From JBCBEX01 sp039027055 (lineage in GTDB: Bacteria; Bacteroidota; Rhodothermia; Rhodothermales; Rubricoccaceae): a DNA stretch of 9,265 nucleotides. The DNA lies in NCBI GenBank assembly GCA_039027055.1, contig JBCCLD010000187.1, positions 1 to 9,265 of the forward strand, written 5' to 3'. Below are positions 1 through 6,956 of this stretch, in pieces. Numbering within the stretch: the stretch's first letter is position 1; the number at the start of each line of letters is the position of its first letter. The notes beneath the pieces were generated by a model. It searched no databases, was not told the DNA's origin, and saw nothing but the letters and a program-made list of their open reading frames with translations. The translations under genes and the position numbers were made by a program.

Positions 1-575
1 ACGTTGAGGAGGTTCGAGAAGTCGAAGCCGTCGTTTAGGCCCGCACCGCTGTCCTGGAACGTAGCCAGGGGGATCTCAACGAATTGCCAGCTGGCGTCAA
101 GGTTAAGGCTGTAGAACGTGCGGAGTTCGTCGTCCACGGCCGGATCAAAGCCGTCGCCGCCGGGATCTTCCTGCAGCGTGATCTCCAACACGAACGGAAG
201 GTTCGACGCCATCAGGCTCGGGCGCACGCGAGCCCGGAAGTAGGTCTGGCCGGAGACATCGGCGATACCGCCGGGGGCCGTGACAAAAGCGCCCGCGAAG
301 CCGCCGCCCGAACCCGGGTCCACACCTAAGTTGAGGCCCGTGTCGGGATCGCCGCCAAAGCCGTCGGTCGGACCGGTGCCGGCGCCGGTCATCTCCGCAC
401 CGCCGGCGAAGGCGCCCGCGTTGTCCACGTTGCCGTCGTTGAAATCGTCAAAGACGACCTGAGCAGAGGTCGTTGGGGCACCTACAAGTGCGAGCACTGC
501 GAGGGCGAGCGAGAGTGAAACCGCTTGCAGCAGAGTGGCCATGGAGAGCCGTGAGGAGCGTAACGTTCGAGTCAT
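1..575 (-). CDS. Exported carbohydrate-binding-like protein, N-terminal part (runs off window)
   Basis: An open minus-strand frame runs without a stop from 575 to the left edge and gives at least 191 residues. The N-terminus is a Sec signal peptide: basic residues (MTRTLRSSRLS), a hydrophobic core (about residues 20-33), and a likely cut after TSA, just before QVVFDDFNDG. The mature part is rich in Gly, Asp and Asn. It ends in a run with alternating beta-strand character (YFRARVRP, LPFVLEITLQED, FYSLNLD, WQFVEIPLATF, GFDFSNLLN). This resembles CBM11/CIA30-type galactose-binding jelly rolls of secreted sugar-binding or sugar-cleaving proteins; that resemblance is judged by eye. A second in-frame ATG at 542 would still leave a signal peptide, so the start is uncertain. 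The gene lies downstream of a LacI-family repressor on the same strand, with an operator-like site between them, which suggests sugar-controlled expression. The catalytic part, if any, lies outside the window. Confidence 0.72.
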   Translation of the reverse strand, partial: MTRTLRSSRLSMATLLQAVSLSLALAVLALVGAPTTSAQVVFDDFNDGNVDNAGAFAGGAEMTGAGTGPTDGFGGDPDTGLNLGVDPGSGGGFAGAFVTAPGGIADVSGQTYFRARVRPSLMASNLPFVLEITLQEDPGGDGFDPAVDDELRTFYSLNLDASWQFVEIPLATFQDSGAGLNDGFDFSNLLN

Positions 576-629
576 GAGTGATGGAAAATGTTGGGGAAGG
601 GAGGTAGGGAAAAGCCTGAGATACGGAAC

Positions 630-657
630 AACATACCACATCTGAAAACCTTTTCAA
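630..657 (-). promoter_or_regulatory. Candidate promoter of the exported-protein gene
   Basis: On the minus strand a -35-like TTGAAA (657-652) and a -10-like TATGTT (635-630) are separated by 16 bp. Transcription would begin near 623 and give a leader of about 48 nt to the ATG at 575. The region is clearly more AT-rich than its surroundings. It also partly resembles the Bacteroidota pattern (TTTG, then TAnnTTTG), but the match is imperfect. The assignment is by eye only. Confidence 0.4.
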
Positions 658-666
658 AGGGGTTTT
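645..666. repeat. Palindrome overlapping the candidate -35 box
   Basis: The arms AAAACC (645-650) and GGTTTT (661-666) flank a near-palindromic centre, CCTTTTCAAAGG (649-660). The -35-like hexamer of the candidate promoter lies inside it, which is where a repressor would act. Its centre is not of the usual LacI CG type, so a different regulator is possible. It has no flanking coding sequence to terminate, so a terminator role is less likely. Confidence 0.4.
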
Positions 667-722
667 TGCCAGAGGCGCGACGTTTCCAGGCTGGTCAACC
701 GTCAAGCAGTCTTCCTAATGGT

Positions 723-734
723 GGAAGCGCTACC
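723..734. promoter_or_regulatory. LacI-type operator candidate
   Basis: GGAAGCGCTACC is a 12-bp palindrome with five of six pairs matching and the AGCGCT core common to LacI/GalR-family operators. It lies between the repressor gene and the exported-protein gene, about 148 bp upstream of the latter's ATG and about 65 bp upstream of its candidate -35 box. The local LacI-family protein is the obvious binder, but this is inference. The distance from the promoter would suit an auxiliary operator better than a primary one. Confidence 0.42.
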
Positions 735-827
735 TGAATGACCCGCTCGTCTACTTCGCTCGACCTTCACCGTGTTCCCGCTCGCTACGGAATTTCCCCT
801 AGGTCGCCCCATCCCCCTTTAGACGAT

Positions 828-1844
828 CTACACCCCAGGCGGCGGTGCCGTGGAGGCCCGTACCAGGACTTCGACCGGAACTACATGCCGTGCCGGTGTA
901 TGATCGGCGACGCCCTCGTCGATGCGATCGAGTAGAAGCGAAATCGCCGTATGTCCAACCAGGTTGATGGGCACGCGTGCCGTGGTAAGCGGTGGCTGCG
1001 TGTAGAGCGTGCTAGGCAACCCGTCGAAGCCCACCACCGAGAGGTCGTCAGGGACCCGGAGGCCGGCCTCGTGGGCCGCGCGGATGGCCCCGGCGGCGCA
1101 GTAGTCGTTCGCGCAGAGCAGCGCCGTCGGGTGCTTGGGCTGCGCAAAAAGCGGCTTGGCCACCTCGTACCCCGCTTCCAGCGTGTACTCGCCCATCAAG
1201 ATCCACTCGGGACGGGGCGTGATACCAGCCTCAGCCAACGCGAGGTGGAAGCCCGTCAGCCGTTGATCGGCATCCTTTGCGCCATCGGGCCCTCGGATGA
1301 TGCCAATGTTGCAGTGGCCCAGTTCAAGGAGGTGCGACGTGAGCGCATAGGACCCGCCCCGGTTGTCGAAGTTGACCGTATCGAAGGGGAGCCCTTCGGC
1401 ATCTGTGTTAATGAACACCACAGGCTCGCTAGCACTTGCCAGCACCTGTGCCTCGCGAGGGCGTAGCTCAGGAGCCATCACAATCAACCCGTCAACCCGC
1501 TTCTCCAGCATCATCCGGGCCGCTCGAAATTCGTCCCGGTGCCGATGCGACGTCGAAATGAGTAGGAAGTACCCTGCGTCTTGCGCGGCCGTATCGAGGC
1601 TGTGGAGGAGCTCGGAGAAGAACTCGCCACTGACGAAGGGGAGCAGCACACCGAGGCTGCTGGTTTGCTTGCTCAGCAGCGTACGCGCGGCCGGATTTGG
1701 CGCGTAGCCGAGAAACTCGGCGGCCTCTAGGACACGCTTGCGCTTGGTGTGGGTAACACGCGCAGTATCGTTGAGCACGCGCGACACCGTAGATATAGAG
1801 ACGCCTGCTCGTTCAGCCACGTCGCGAATCGTAGCACTACTCAT
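828..1844 (-). CDS. LacI/GalR-family transcriptional repressor
   Basis: The 338-residue product has the family's usual length and layout. A DNA-binding helix-turn-helix sits at residues 4-25 (TIRDVAERAGVSISTVSRVL). The hinge segment follows at about 50-61 (NPAARTLLSKQT). A periplasmic-binding-protein-like effector domain spans about 62-330, with typical stretches such as GVLLPFVSGEFFSELL, RVDGLIVMAP, FDNRGGSYALTSHLLELGH, LLCANDYCAAGAIRAAHEAG and DLSVVGFDG. It should bind an operator as a dimer and release it on binding a sugar or sugar phosphate; the ligand cannot be read from the sequence. It lies 86 bp downstream of a fructokinase gene on the same strand and upstream of an exported sugar-binding-like protein, so local carbohydrate control is likely. 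The ATG at 1844 has no Shine-Dalgarno of its own; a tiny leader frame overlaps it (see that entry). Confidence 0.93.
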   Translation of the reverse strand: MSSATIRDVAERAGVSISTVSRVLNDTARVTHTKRKRVLEAAEFLGYAPNPAARTLLSKQTSSLGVLLPFVSGEFFSELLHSLDTAAQDAGYFLLISTSHRHRDEFRAARMMLEKRVDGLIVMAPELRPREAQVLASASEPVVFINTDAEGLPFDTVNFDNRGGSYALTSHLLELGHCNIGIIRGPDGAKDADQRLTGFHLALAEAGITPRPEWILMGEYTLEAGYEVAKPLFAQPKHPTALLCANDYCAAGAIRAAHEAGLRVPDDLSVVGFDGLPSTLYTQPPLTTARVPINLVGHTAISLLLDRIDEGVADHTPARHVVPVEVLVRASTAPPPGV

Positions 1845-1876
1845 GGGTTGTAGGTCATCGTGGAACTCTCCTGCAT
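1841..1876 (-). promoter_or_regulatory. Leader mini-ORF overlapping the repressor start codon
   Basis: Reading the minus strand, ATG at 1858 opens MTYNP and stops at TGA (1843-1841). That stop overlaps the repressor ATG (1844-1842) as ATGA, the classic arrangement for coupled translation. A clear AGGAG (1872-1868) sits 9 nt before the mini-ORF ATG, at ideal spacing. It is 23 nt away from the repressor ATG, which has no such site nearby. An in-frame ATG at 1876 would extend the peptide to 11 residues. The mini-ORF is in a different frame from the repressor, so it is not a missed N-terminal extension. Whether it is translated is unknown. Confidence 0.4.
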
Positions 1877-1930
1877 GATCACAATCGCCTCATTGCCCTC
1901 CCAGGCACTAGTGGTTTCCCCCAACATAGT

Positions 1931-2830
1931 TCAGAAGGAGCTCTCGTCGAAAAGGTCGGCGTAGGAATACGCGGGGGTGGCTCCGGGTTGTCCTGCCACG
2001 AAGGCCCCCAGTCGGTTCGCCCGGTCGAGCGCAAGCGGCGCGTCGTCCCCCGCCAGGAGTCCCCGGAGCAGCATGGCCAAAAACGAGTCGCCCGCTCCGA
2101 CGGTATCTACGACGGTGGTGGGATGACCACGGTGCGCGTGCCGCTCCCCGTCGTGCCAGAGGATGGCCCCGTCGGCACCGAGGGTGACACACAGCGTAGT
2201 GAGGCCGAACCGGTCCATCAGCGTTTCGGCCGCTGCATCTTGCCCGCCCGGTAGCCCATACCAGTCTTGAAGCCGAGCCAGTTCGTCGTCGTTGAGCTTG
2301 ACGACCTGTGCGCGGTGTAGCGACGCTTCCACGACGCCTGCGTCTTCGTGCGGGGCGCGTAGGTTAATGTCGAAGACGACCGTAGCAGCTGTTGCGGTGT
2401 CGAGCACGTGCTGGAGCGTATTCCGCGTGGTAGCGTTGCGCTGAGCGAGACTACCAAACACCACCATCCGGGCAACCCGAGCGGCCTCAGCGAGGGAACC
2501 GGTCCAGGCGAGGTGGTCCCAGGCAACAGGCTGAACGATGGTATAGCTCGGGAGGCCGGCACCGTCCACGGCGACCTCAACAAAGCCCGTCTCGTAGGTC
2601 GGGTCGATTTGCAGGAGCCCATCGCCTATCCCCCGCTGTGTGATGCGGCGACGCACCTCCCGTCCGAGCCGGTCGTCACCGATGCGACTGACAAAGCGCA
2701 CGTCGAGGCCGAGCGTGTGGAGGTGGGCGGCGACGTTAAAGGGCGCACCGCCTAGGAATAGGCCGCGCGGGAGTGCGTCCCACAGTACCTCGCCGATGAC
2801 GAGGACGGGAGCATCGGAGGAGGCAGGCAC
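1931..2830 (-). CDS. PfkB-family carbohydrate kinase, probable fructokinase
   Basis: The protein probably phosphorylates fructose or a related sugar with ATP in the cytosol, feeding glycolysis. From the GTG at 2830 it has 299 residues, normal for ribokinase-fold fructokinases, and begins about ten residues before the first beta strand (PVLVIGEVLWD). Sugar-binding residues are expected in GGAPFNVAAHL (27-37). VSRIGDDRLGREV is the N-terminal PfkB signature region. DTVGAGDSF (242-250) holds the anion-hole glycines and the catalytic base Asp248. The frame stays open upstream to 3031, but that extension is low-complexity, overlaps the divergent kinase gene and matches no family feature, so I reject it. 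The GTG start has no Shine-Dalgarno. The same-strand repressor gene follows after 86 bp, consistent with one transcript. The exact sugar (fructose, or less likely another hexose or ribose) is inferred from the VIGEVLWD/GGAPFN pattern typical of fructokinases. Confidence 0.88.
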   Translation of the reverse strand: MPASSDAPVLVIGEVLWDALPRGLFLGGAPFNVAAHLHTLGLDVRFVSRIGDDRLGREVRRRITQRGIGDGLLQIDPTYETGFVEVAVDGAGLPSYTIVQPVAWDHLAWTGSLAEAARVARMVVFGSLAQRNATTRNTLQHVLDTATAATVVFDINLRAPHEDAGVVEASLHRAQVVKLNDDELARLQDWYGLPGGQDAAAETLMDRFGLTTLCVTLGADGAILWHDGERHAHRGHPTTVVDTVGAGDSFLAMLLRGLLAGDDAPLALDRANRLGAFVAGQPGATPAYSYADLFDESSF

Positions 2831-2999
2831 AGGCGATCGAGCAGTCCAATGGGGGGCTTGGCGACAGGATGGTACGGACGACCGGCCCGTCGGTGTTGGT
2901 TGAGGTTTTCTCCGTTTAACCGAATCTGTATGTTCTCGTGTGCTATCCCGCCAGGATTGTGCGCGTTGTGGGTATCTGCACCCCTCTCCTCTGCCGCCT
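2831..2999. promoter_or_regulatory. Divergent intergenic region between fructokinase and Ser/Thr kinase
   Basis: This gap should carry the promoters of both divergent genes. A relatively AT-rich stretch lies at about 2905-2935. It contains a TATGTT on the plus strand (2929-2934) that could be a -10 box, but I see no good -35 at proper spacing. If that box is used, transcription would begin near 2941, so the kinase would start translation at the GTG at 3000 rather than the one at 2940. A short palindrome, GTTTAAC (2914-2920), is present. No LacI-type operator was found here. Confidence 0.3.
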
Positions 3000-5840
3000 G
3001 TGCTCGATTCGACTCCCAGTTCGCCTACCACGCCACCACAGGATCGCTGGGCGCACGTCTGCGCCCTGTTCGAGGCCGCGCTTGGGCAGCCGGTTGATCA
3101 GCGCAAGGCGTTCTTGCGCGCCACGACCGGCACGGATGCGGCCTTGCATGCCGAGGTGATTGCCCTACTCGACGCGGACGCCCTGCTCGACATGAGCGCG
3201 GAGGAGCCCTCCCGCACGGGCTTCCTCGATACGCCCGTGAGCCGCATCGCGCCGGTGGTAGCGGAGGTCGTCGCAGAGCATACACCTCCGCCGGCGGAGG
3301 CTACCACGCTCCCTCTGAAGGACCGCCACGCGGCCCCCCACGACGCGGTGGTTGCCCTGGCCCCGCGCCCTGCCGCACCAGGGCGCCGCCTGGGTCCCTG
3401 GCGACTTGTCCGTGAACTTGGGCAGGGCGGCATGGGCACCGTGTGGCTTGCTGAGCGCGCCGATGGAGCCTTCGAGCAGCGGGTGGCCGTCAAGCGAGTC
3501 CGCGCCTCCATGTTTTCAGAGGCTTTGCGCCAGCGATTCTTGCGCGAGCGGTCCCTACTAGCCCGGTTGCATCACCCCCACATCGCGCAGCTACTCGACG
3601 GCGGCGTCACCGAGGACGGGGTGCCCTACCTCGTGATGGAATACGTTGCTGGCCCACCGCTGCTGGAATACTGTGCGGAGCACCAGCTCGACATCCAAGC
3701 ACGCGTTAAGCTCTTCCTCGACATCTGCGAGGCGGTCCAGTATGCCCACCGCCACCTCGTCATCCACCGCGACCTGAAGCCGTCCAACATTCTAGTTGCG
3801 CCGGACGGAGGCCCGGGCAGCACGCCGCTCGTCAAGCTGCTCGATTTCGGCATCGGCAAGTTTCAGCACGAAGACCCGCTCGCCGAAGCTCTCACGCACA
3901 CAGGCGTGCGGCCGTTCACGCCGCAGTATGCCGCCCCTGAGCAGATTCGCAACCGCGCCATTACGACGGCCACGGACGTTTATGGACTCGGCGTGCTGCT
4001 CTTCGAGCTGCTCACGGGCCAACGTCCATTCTCGGCCCCCACGGGCTCGGTGCATGAGATTGAGCGGGCCGTGCTAGAAGACCTGCCCTCCTCGCCCAGC
4101 ACGATGCTGCAGAGGCGGCCGGACCAGGCCATGGGCCTCCCCGACGCGCACAGGGCCGCACGCGTAGTGTCTGGCGACCTCGATGCGATCGTGCAGAAGG
4201 CGCTCGCCAAGACGCCAGAGCGGCGGTATCGCTCGGCCGAGGCGCTGGCGCGCGACCTCAAGCGCTACCTCGAAGGCAAACCTGTCCAGGCACGCCGCGG
4301 CGCGCTCGGCTACCGGCTCCGCCGCAACCTCTGGCGACACCGGTGGGCCGTAGCCGCGATTGGCACCATCATCACGCTGCTCGCGGCGGGCATCATCGCG
4401 GTGACCACACAAGTCCACCGCGTCTCCGTAGAGCGCGACAAGGCCGTCGCCTCGGCGCAGTTTCTGAGCGACCTCTTCGGAAGCGAGGACCCTGAGATGA
4501 TGACGAGCGTCGGGACGAACTCGGACGACGAACTGAGCGCTCGCGCCCTCCTCGAACGCGCAGCGCGACGCGTGGAGACAGAGCTGGCAGATCAGCCCGA
4601 GACGCGGGCGGCCATGCAGCTTACACTCGGCCGGGTGCACCATAGCCTCGGTCTCTACGATGAGGGTGACGCCCTACTGCGAAACGCCTTAGCCACCCGT
4701 CAGCGGCGCTTCGGCCCGCGGCACCCGCAGGTCGCCGAGGTTGAACTCGCCCTCGGGGCGCTCCTCTCCGACCGCAGCCGCTACGCCGAGGCGGAGCGCC
4801 TCCACCGTCGCGCCCTCTCCTACTTTGAGAGCCGCGAGGGGCGACAAAGCCCGCGTACCGCCCGAGCGCTCTACGAACTCGGGCGCACCCTCACGCTGCG
4901 CGGCAACTTCGGGGACGCCGAGCTGCTGCTGCGCCGCGCGCTTCGCCTGCAAGAACGCGACACGGACCTCCCCCCGGCGGACCTCGGGCACACGCTCGCT
5001 GGGCTGGCCCATGTCCTCTACCGGCAAGGGCTTCTGCCGGAGTCGGAGCACTATTACCACCAAGCCCTCGACCACTATCGTCCCACGCTCGGACCCCTCC
5101 ACGTCCGCACCGCGACAGCCCTCAACGAACTCGGCGTGGTGATAAAAAACCAAGGCCGCTATGCCGACGCGGAGCCCTACTATCGCGATGCCCTCGACGC
5201 CTTTGGCTACATCTACGGACCGGCTCACCCCCGTCGCGCCTACGCGCTGGCCAACCTTGGCGTGCTGCTTAAAGACCGCGGTCTCGTCGAGAACGACCCG
5301 CTTCATTTCGACGCGGCCAAGCCGTTCCTGGAGGAGGCGCACGCGATGTACCGCGCACTCTACGGCGACACGCACTTGCGAGTCGGTCACTCGCGAGCGC
5401 ATCTCGGCATGCTGGCCTTGGCACGAGGGCGGCACGCCGAAGCAGAGACGCACTTCGACGCCGCCCTGTCTTTCCACAGCGCCGCACAGGTGCCAGCCGC
5501 CCACACAGCCCGTGCCTACCCGCTGACCGGCCTTGGCGAAGCACTGACGGCCCTGGGGCGTCCTGCGCAGGCGATACCTCTCTTGGAGGAGGCGCTCACC
5601 ATTCGCGAGTCAGCCACAGGACAGCATTGGCGTATTGCCGAGGCGCAGGGAGCGCTCGGCGCGGCCCAGTTGGCTTTAGGTCGCGCGGACGATGCCGAGC
5701 GGCTCCTCACGGCCAGCTACACCCGCATCGAGAGCGGAGCCGGAGAAACAGCACGGTTACGGCTGACCGCGCGTGAACGCCTGCGTACCCTTCATGCGAC
5801 CACGGGCAGCGCGGCCGCGGCAGCCATCTTGTCGCGCTGA
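3000..5840 (+). CDS. Receptor-like Ser/Thr protein kinase with C-terminal TPR repeats
   Basis: This membrane-anchored eukaryotic-type protein kinase has 946 residues from GTG 3000. Residues 16-65 (RWAHVCALFEAAL onward) match the short helical N-terminal module common in such bacterial kinases. The kinase domain spans about 131-430: P-loop GQGGMG (141-146), VAVK Lys165, probable alpha-C Glu183, HRDLKPSN (256-263) with catalytic Asp258, DFG (282-284) and APE (312-314). All key residues are present, so it should be active. One membrane helix follows (about 449-470). The rest, about 535-905, is nine TPR-like repeats of the 42-residue, kinesin-light-chain type, probably on the far side of the membrane as a protein-binding or sensing surface. 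An in-frame GTG at 2940 would add 20 residues without family features. It is transcribed away from the fructokinase gene and stops 117 bp before hemB. Its substrate and signal are unknown. Confidence 0.92.
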   Translation: MLDSTPSSPTTPPQDRWAHVCALFEAALGQPVDQRKAFLRATTGTDAALHAEVIALLDADALLDMSAEEPSRTGFLDTPVSRIAPVVAEVVAEHTPPPAEATTLPLKDRHAAPHDAVVALAPRPAAPGRRLGPWRLVRELGQGGMGTVWLAERADGAFEQRVAVKRVRASMFSEALRQRFLRERSLLARLHHPHIAQLLDGGVTEDGVPYLVMEYVAGPPLLEYCAEHQLDIQARVKLFLDICEAVQYAHRHLVIHRDLKPSNILVAPDGGPGSTPLVKLLDFGIGKFQHEDPLAEALTHTGVRPFTPQYAAPEQIRNRAITTATDVYGLGVLLFELLTGQRPFSAPTGSVHEIERAVLEDLPSSPSTMLQRRPDQAMGLPDAHRAARVVSGDLDAIVQKALAKTPERRYRSAEALARDLKRYLEGKPVQARRGALGYRLRRNLWRHRWAVAAIGTIITLLAAGIIAVTTQVHRVSVERDKAVASAQFLSDLFGSEDPEMMTSVGTNSDDELSARALLERAARRVETELADQPETRAAMQLTLGRVHHSLGLYDEGDALLRNALATRQRRFGPRHPQVAEVELALGALLSDRSRYAEAERLHRRALSYFESREGRQSPRTARALYELGRTLTLRGNFGDAELLLRRALRLQERDTDLPPADLGHTLAGLAHVLYRQGLLPESEHYYHQALDHYRPTLGPLHVRTATALNELGVVIKNQGRYADAEPYYRDALDAFGYIYGPAHPRRAYALANLGVLLKDRGLVENDPLHFDAAKPFLEEAHAMYRALYGDTHLRVGHSRAHLGMLALARGRHAEAETHFDAALSFHSAAQVPAAHTARAYPLTGLGEALTALGRPAQAIPLLEEALTIRESATGQHWRIAEAQGALGAAQLALGRADDAERLLTASYTRIESGAGETARLRLTARERLRTLHATTGSAAAAAILSR

Positions 5841-5872
5841 CGCGCTCCGTGCCGTTCTCACCTGGACTTCGC

Positions 5873-5901
5873 AGGGGGCATCGGAACGGAGACTGCCCCC
5901 T
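5873..5901 (+). terminator. Stem-loop after the kinase gene, possible terminator
   Basis: A perfect 8-bp inverted repeat, AGGGGGCA (5873-5880) and TGCCCCCT (5894-5901), encloses a 13-nt loop and begins 32 bp after the kinase stop codon. No T-run follows, so it is not a canonical intrinsic terminator. It may stabilise or attenuate the transcript ahead of hemB. Confidence 0.35.
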
Positions 5902-5936
5902 CTCGTGGCACTGCTCTCCCTCGTCTTGTCGCCCCC

Positions 5937-5968
5937 GCTGCATGGAACCCCTGCTGCATGGAACCCTT
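5937..5968 (+). repeat. 16-bp tandem duplication across the hemB start codon
   Basis: Two adjacent copies, GCTGCATGGAACCCCT (5937-5952) and GCTGCATGGAACCCTT (5953-5968), differ at one base. Each contains an ATG in the same context (5942 and 5958). As 16 is not a multiple of three, the two ATGs open different frames. Only the second reads into HemB; the first opens an unrelated frame ending at 6328. Both begin MEPLL. Confidence 0.85.
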
Positions 5969-6956
5969 GCTTCGCCGCCCCCGCCGTCTCCGCCGGTCTC
6001 CCGAACTTCGTCGCCTTGTACGCGAGACGCGGCTCTCCGTGAACGACCTCATCATGCCGCTCTTCGTGGCAGAGGGCACCGGTCTCCGCACCCCCATCGA
6101 CGCGATGCCGGGACAGGTACGCTTTTCTGTCGATACGCTGGCGGAGGAGGCGCGCGCTGTTGCCGACCTAGGCATTTCGGCGGTCGCTCTGTTTCCCGCG
6201 CTTACCGACGCAAAGAAAGACAAGACCGGCACGGAGGCGCTCAACCCCGACGGCCTGTTCCCTCGCGCCATCCGCGCCGTGAAGGCCGCAGCGCCAGACC
6301 TCCTCGTGGTGAGCGACGTGGCGCTTGACCCCTACTCGTCCGATGGCCACGATGGGGTTGTACGGAACGGGGTGGTGCAGAATGATGAGACGCTCGATGT
6401 GCTCGCGCAGATGGCCGTAGTCCAGGCCAAGGCTGGAGCCGATATCATCGCGCCGAGCGACATGATGGACGGCCGCGTGGGCGCGATCCGCGCGGCCCTG
6501 GACGATGGCGCCTTTGCTGACGTGGCGATCCTCTCGTACGCCGCGAAGTATGCGTCCTGCTTCTACGGCCCATTTCGGGCGGCCCTCGACTCCGCCCCAC
6601 GAGAACTAGATGACGTGCCGCGCGACAAGGCGACCTACCAGATGGACCCTGCCAACGCTCGCGAGGCGCTCCGCGAGGTGGCGCTCGACCTCGACGAGGG
6701 AGCCGACATGGTGATGGTAAAGCCCGCGCTGGCCTACCTCGACGTGATCCATCGCGTGCGTGGCCTCAGCGATGTGCCCGTGGCCGCCTACCACGTCTCG
6801 GGGGAGTATGCGATGCTCCACGCCGCCGCGGAGCGCGGCTGGCTCGACCTCCGCGCCGCCGCCCTCGAAGCCACCACCGCCATCCGCCGCGCCGGGGCCG
6901 ACCTCATCCTCACCTACTTCGCCAAAGACCTCGTTCGGTGGATGGACGATGTTTGA
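5958..6956 (+). CDS. hemB: Delta-aminolevulinic acid dehydratase (porphobilinogen synthase)
   Basis: This cytosolic enzyme of heme/tetrapyrrole synthesis condenses two 5-aminolevulinate molecules into porphobilinogen. The 332 residues match the usual length. The N-terminus (RPRRLRRSPELRRLVRETRLSVNDLIMPLFV) is characteristic. The two active-site lysines are Lys197 (SYAAKYASCFYGPFR) and Schiff-base Lys255 (MVMVKPALAYLD). The metal region at residues 119-133 reads SDVALDPYSSDGHDG. It has Asp and Ala where zinc enzymes have three cysteines, which marks the zinc-independent, magnesium-type class. The ATG at 5958 is chosen because the upstream ATG at 5942 is out of frame. No Shine-Dalgarno is visible. 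The gene stands 117 bp after a Ser/Thr kinase gene and is not next to other heme genes in this window. Confidence 0.96.
   Translation: MEPLLRRPRRLRRSPELRRLVRETRLSVNDLIMPLFVAEGTGLRTPIDAMPGQVRFSVDTLAEEARAVADLGISAVALFPALTDAKKDKTGTEALNPDGLFPRAIRAVKAAAPDLLVVSDVALDPYSSDGHDGVVRNGVVQNDETLDVLAQMAVVQAKAGADIIAPSDMMDGRVGAIRAALDDGAFADVAILSYAAKYASCFYGPFRAALDSAPRELDDVPRDKATYQMDPANAREALREVALDLDEGADMVMVKPALAYLDVIHRVRGLSDVPVAAYHVSGEYAMLHAAAERGWLDLRAAALEATTAIRRAGADLILTYFAKDLVRWMDDV

Noticed and set aside
448..705. Minus-strand frame of 85 codons over the start of the exported protein
   Set aside because: It covers the promoter region and part of the signal-peptide coding region in another frame. The exported-protein frame is the coherent one.
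951..1466. Plus-strand frame of 171 codons inside the repressor gene
   Set aside because: It is antisense to a strongly recognisable LacI-family gene, with no motif of its own.
1906..1913. CACTAGTG palindrome between the fructokinase and repressor genes as an operator
   Set aside because: Only 8 bp, no extended symmetry, and a TA centre unlike typical LacI-family sites; easily chance.
2831..3031. N-terminal extension of the fructokinase up to an ATG at 3031
   Set aside because: The extra 67 residues are low-complexity and basic, match no kinase feature and overlap the divergent Ser/Thr kinase. The GTG at 2830 gives the normal family length.
4074..5504. Long open frames on the minus strand inside the Ser/Thr kinase gene (4074-4643 and 4689-5504)
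   Set aside because: They lie fully within a gene with clear kinase and TPR motifs. Their translations are Val/Arg/Glu-rich with no domain pattern, as expected of antisense frames in GC-rich coding DNA.
5942..6328. Separate gene beginning at the first ATG of the hemB start duplication
   Set aside because: It runs in another frame over conserved hemB sequence, with Pro/Arg-rich translation and no domain pattern.
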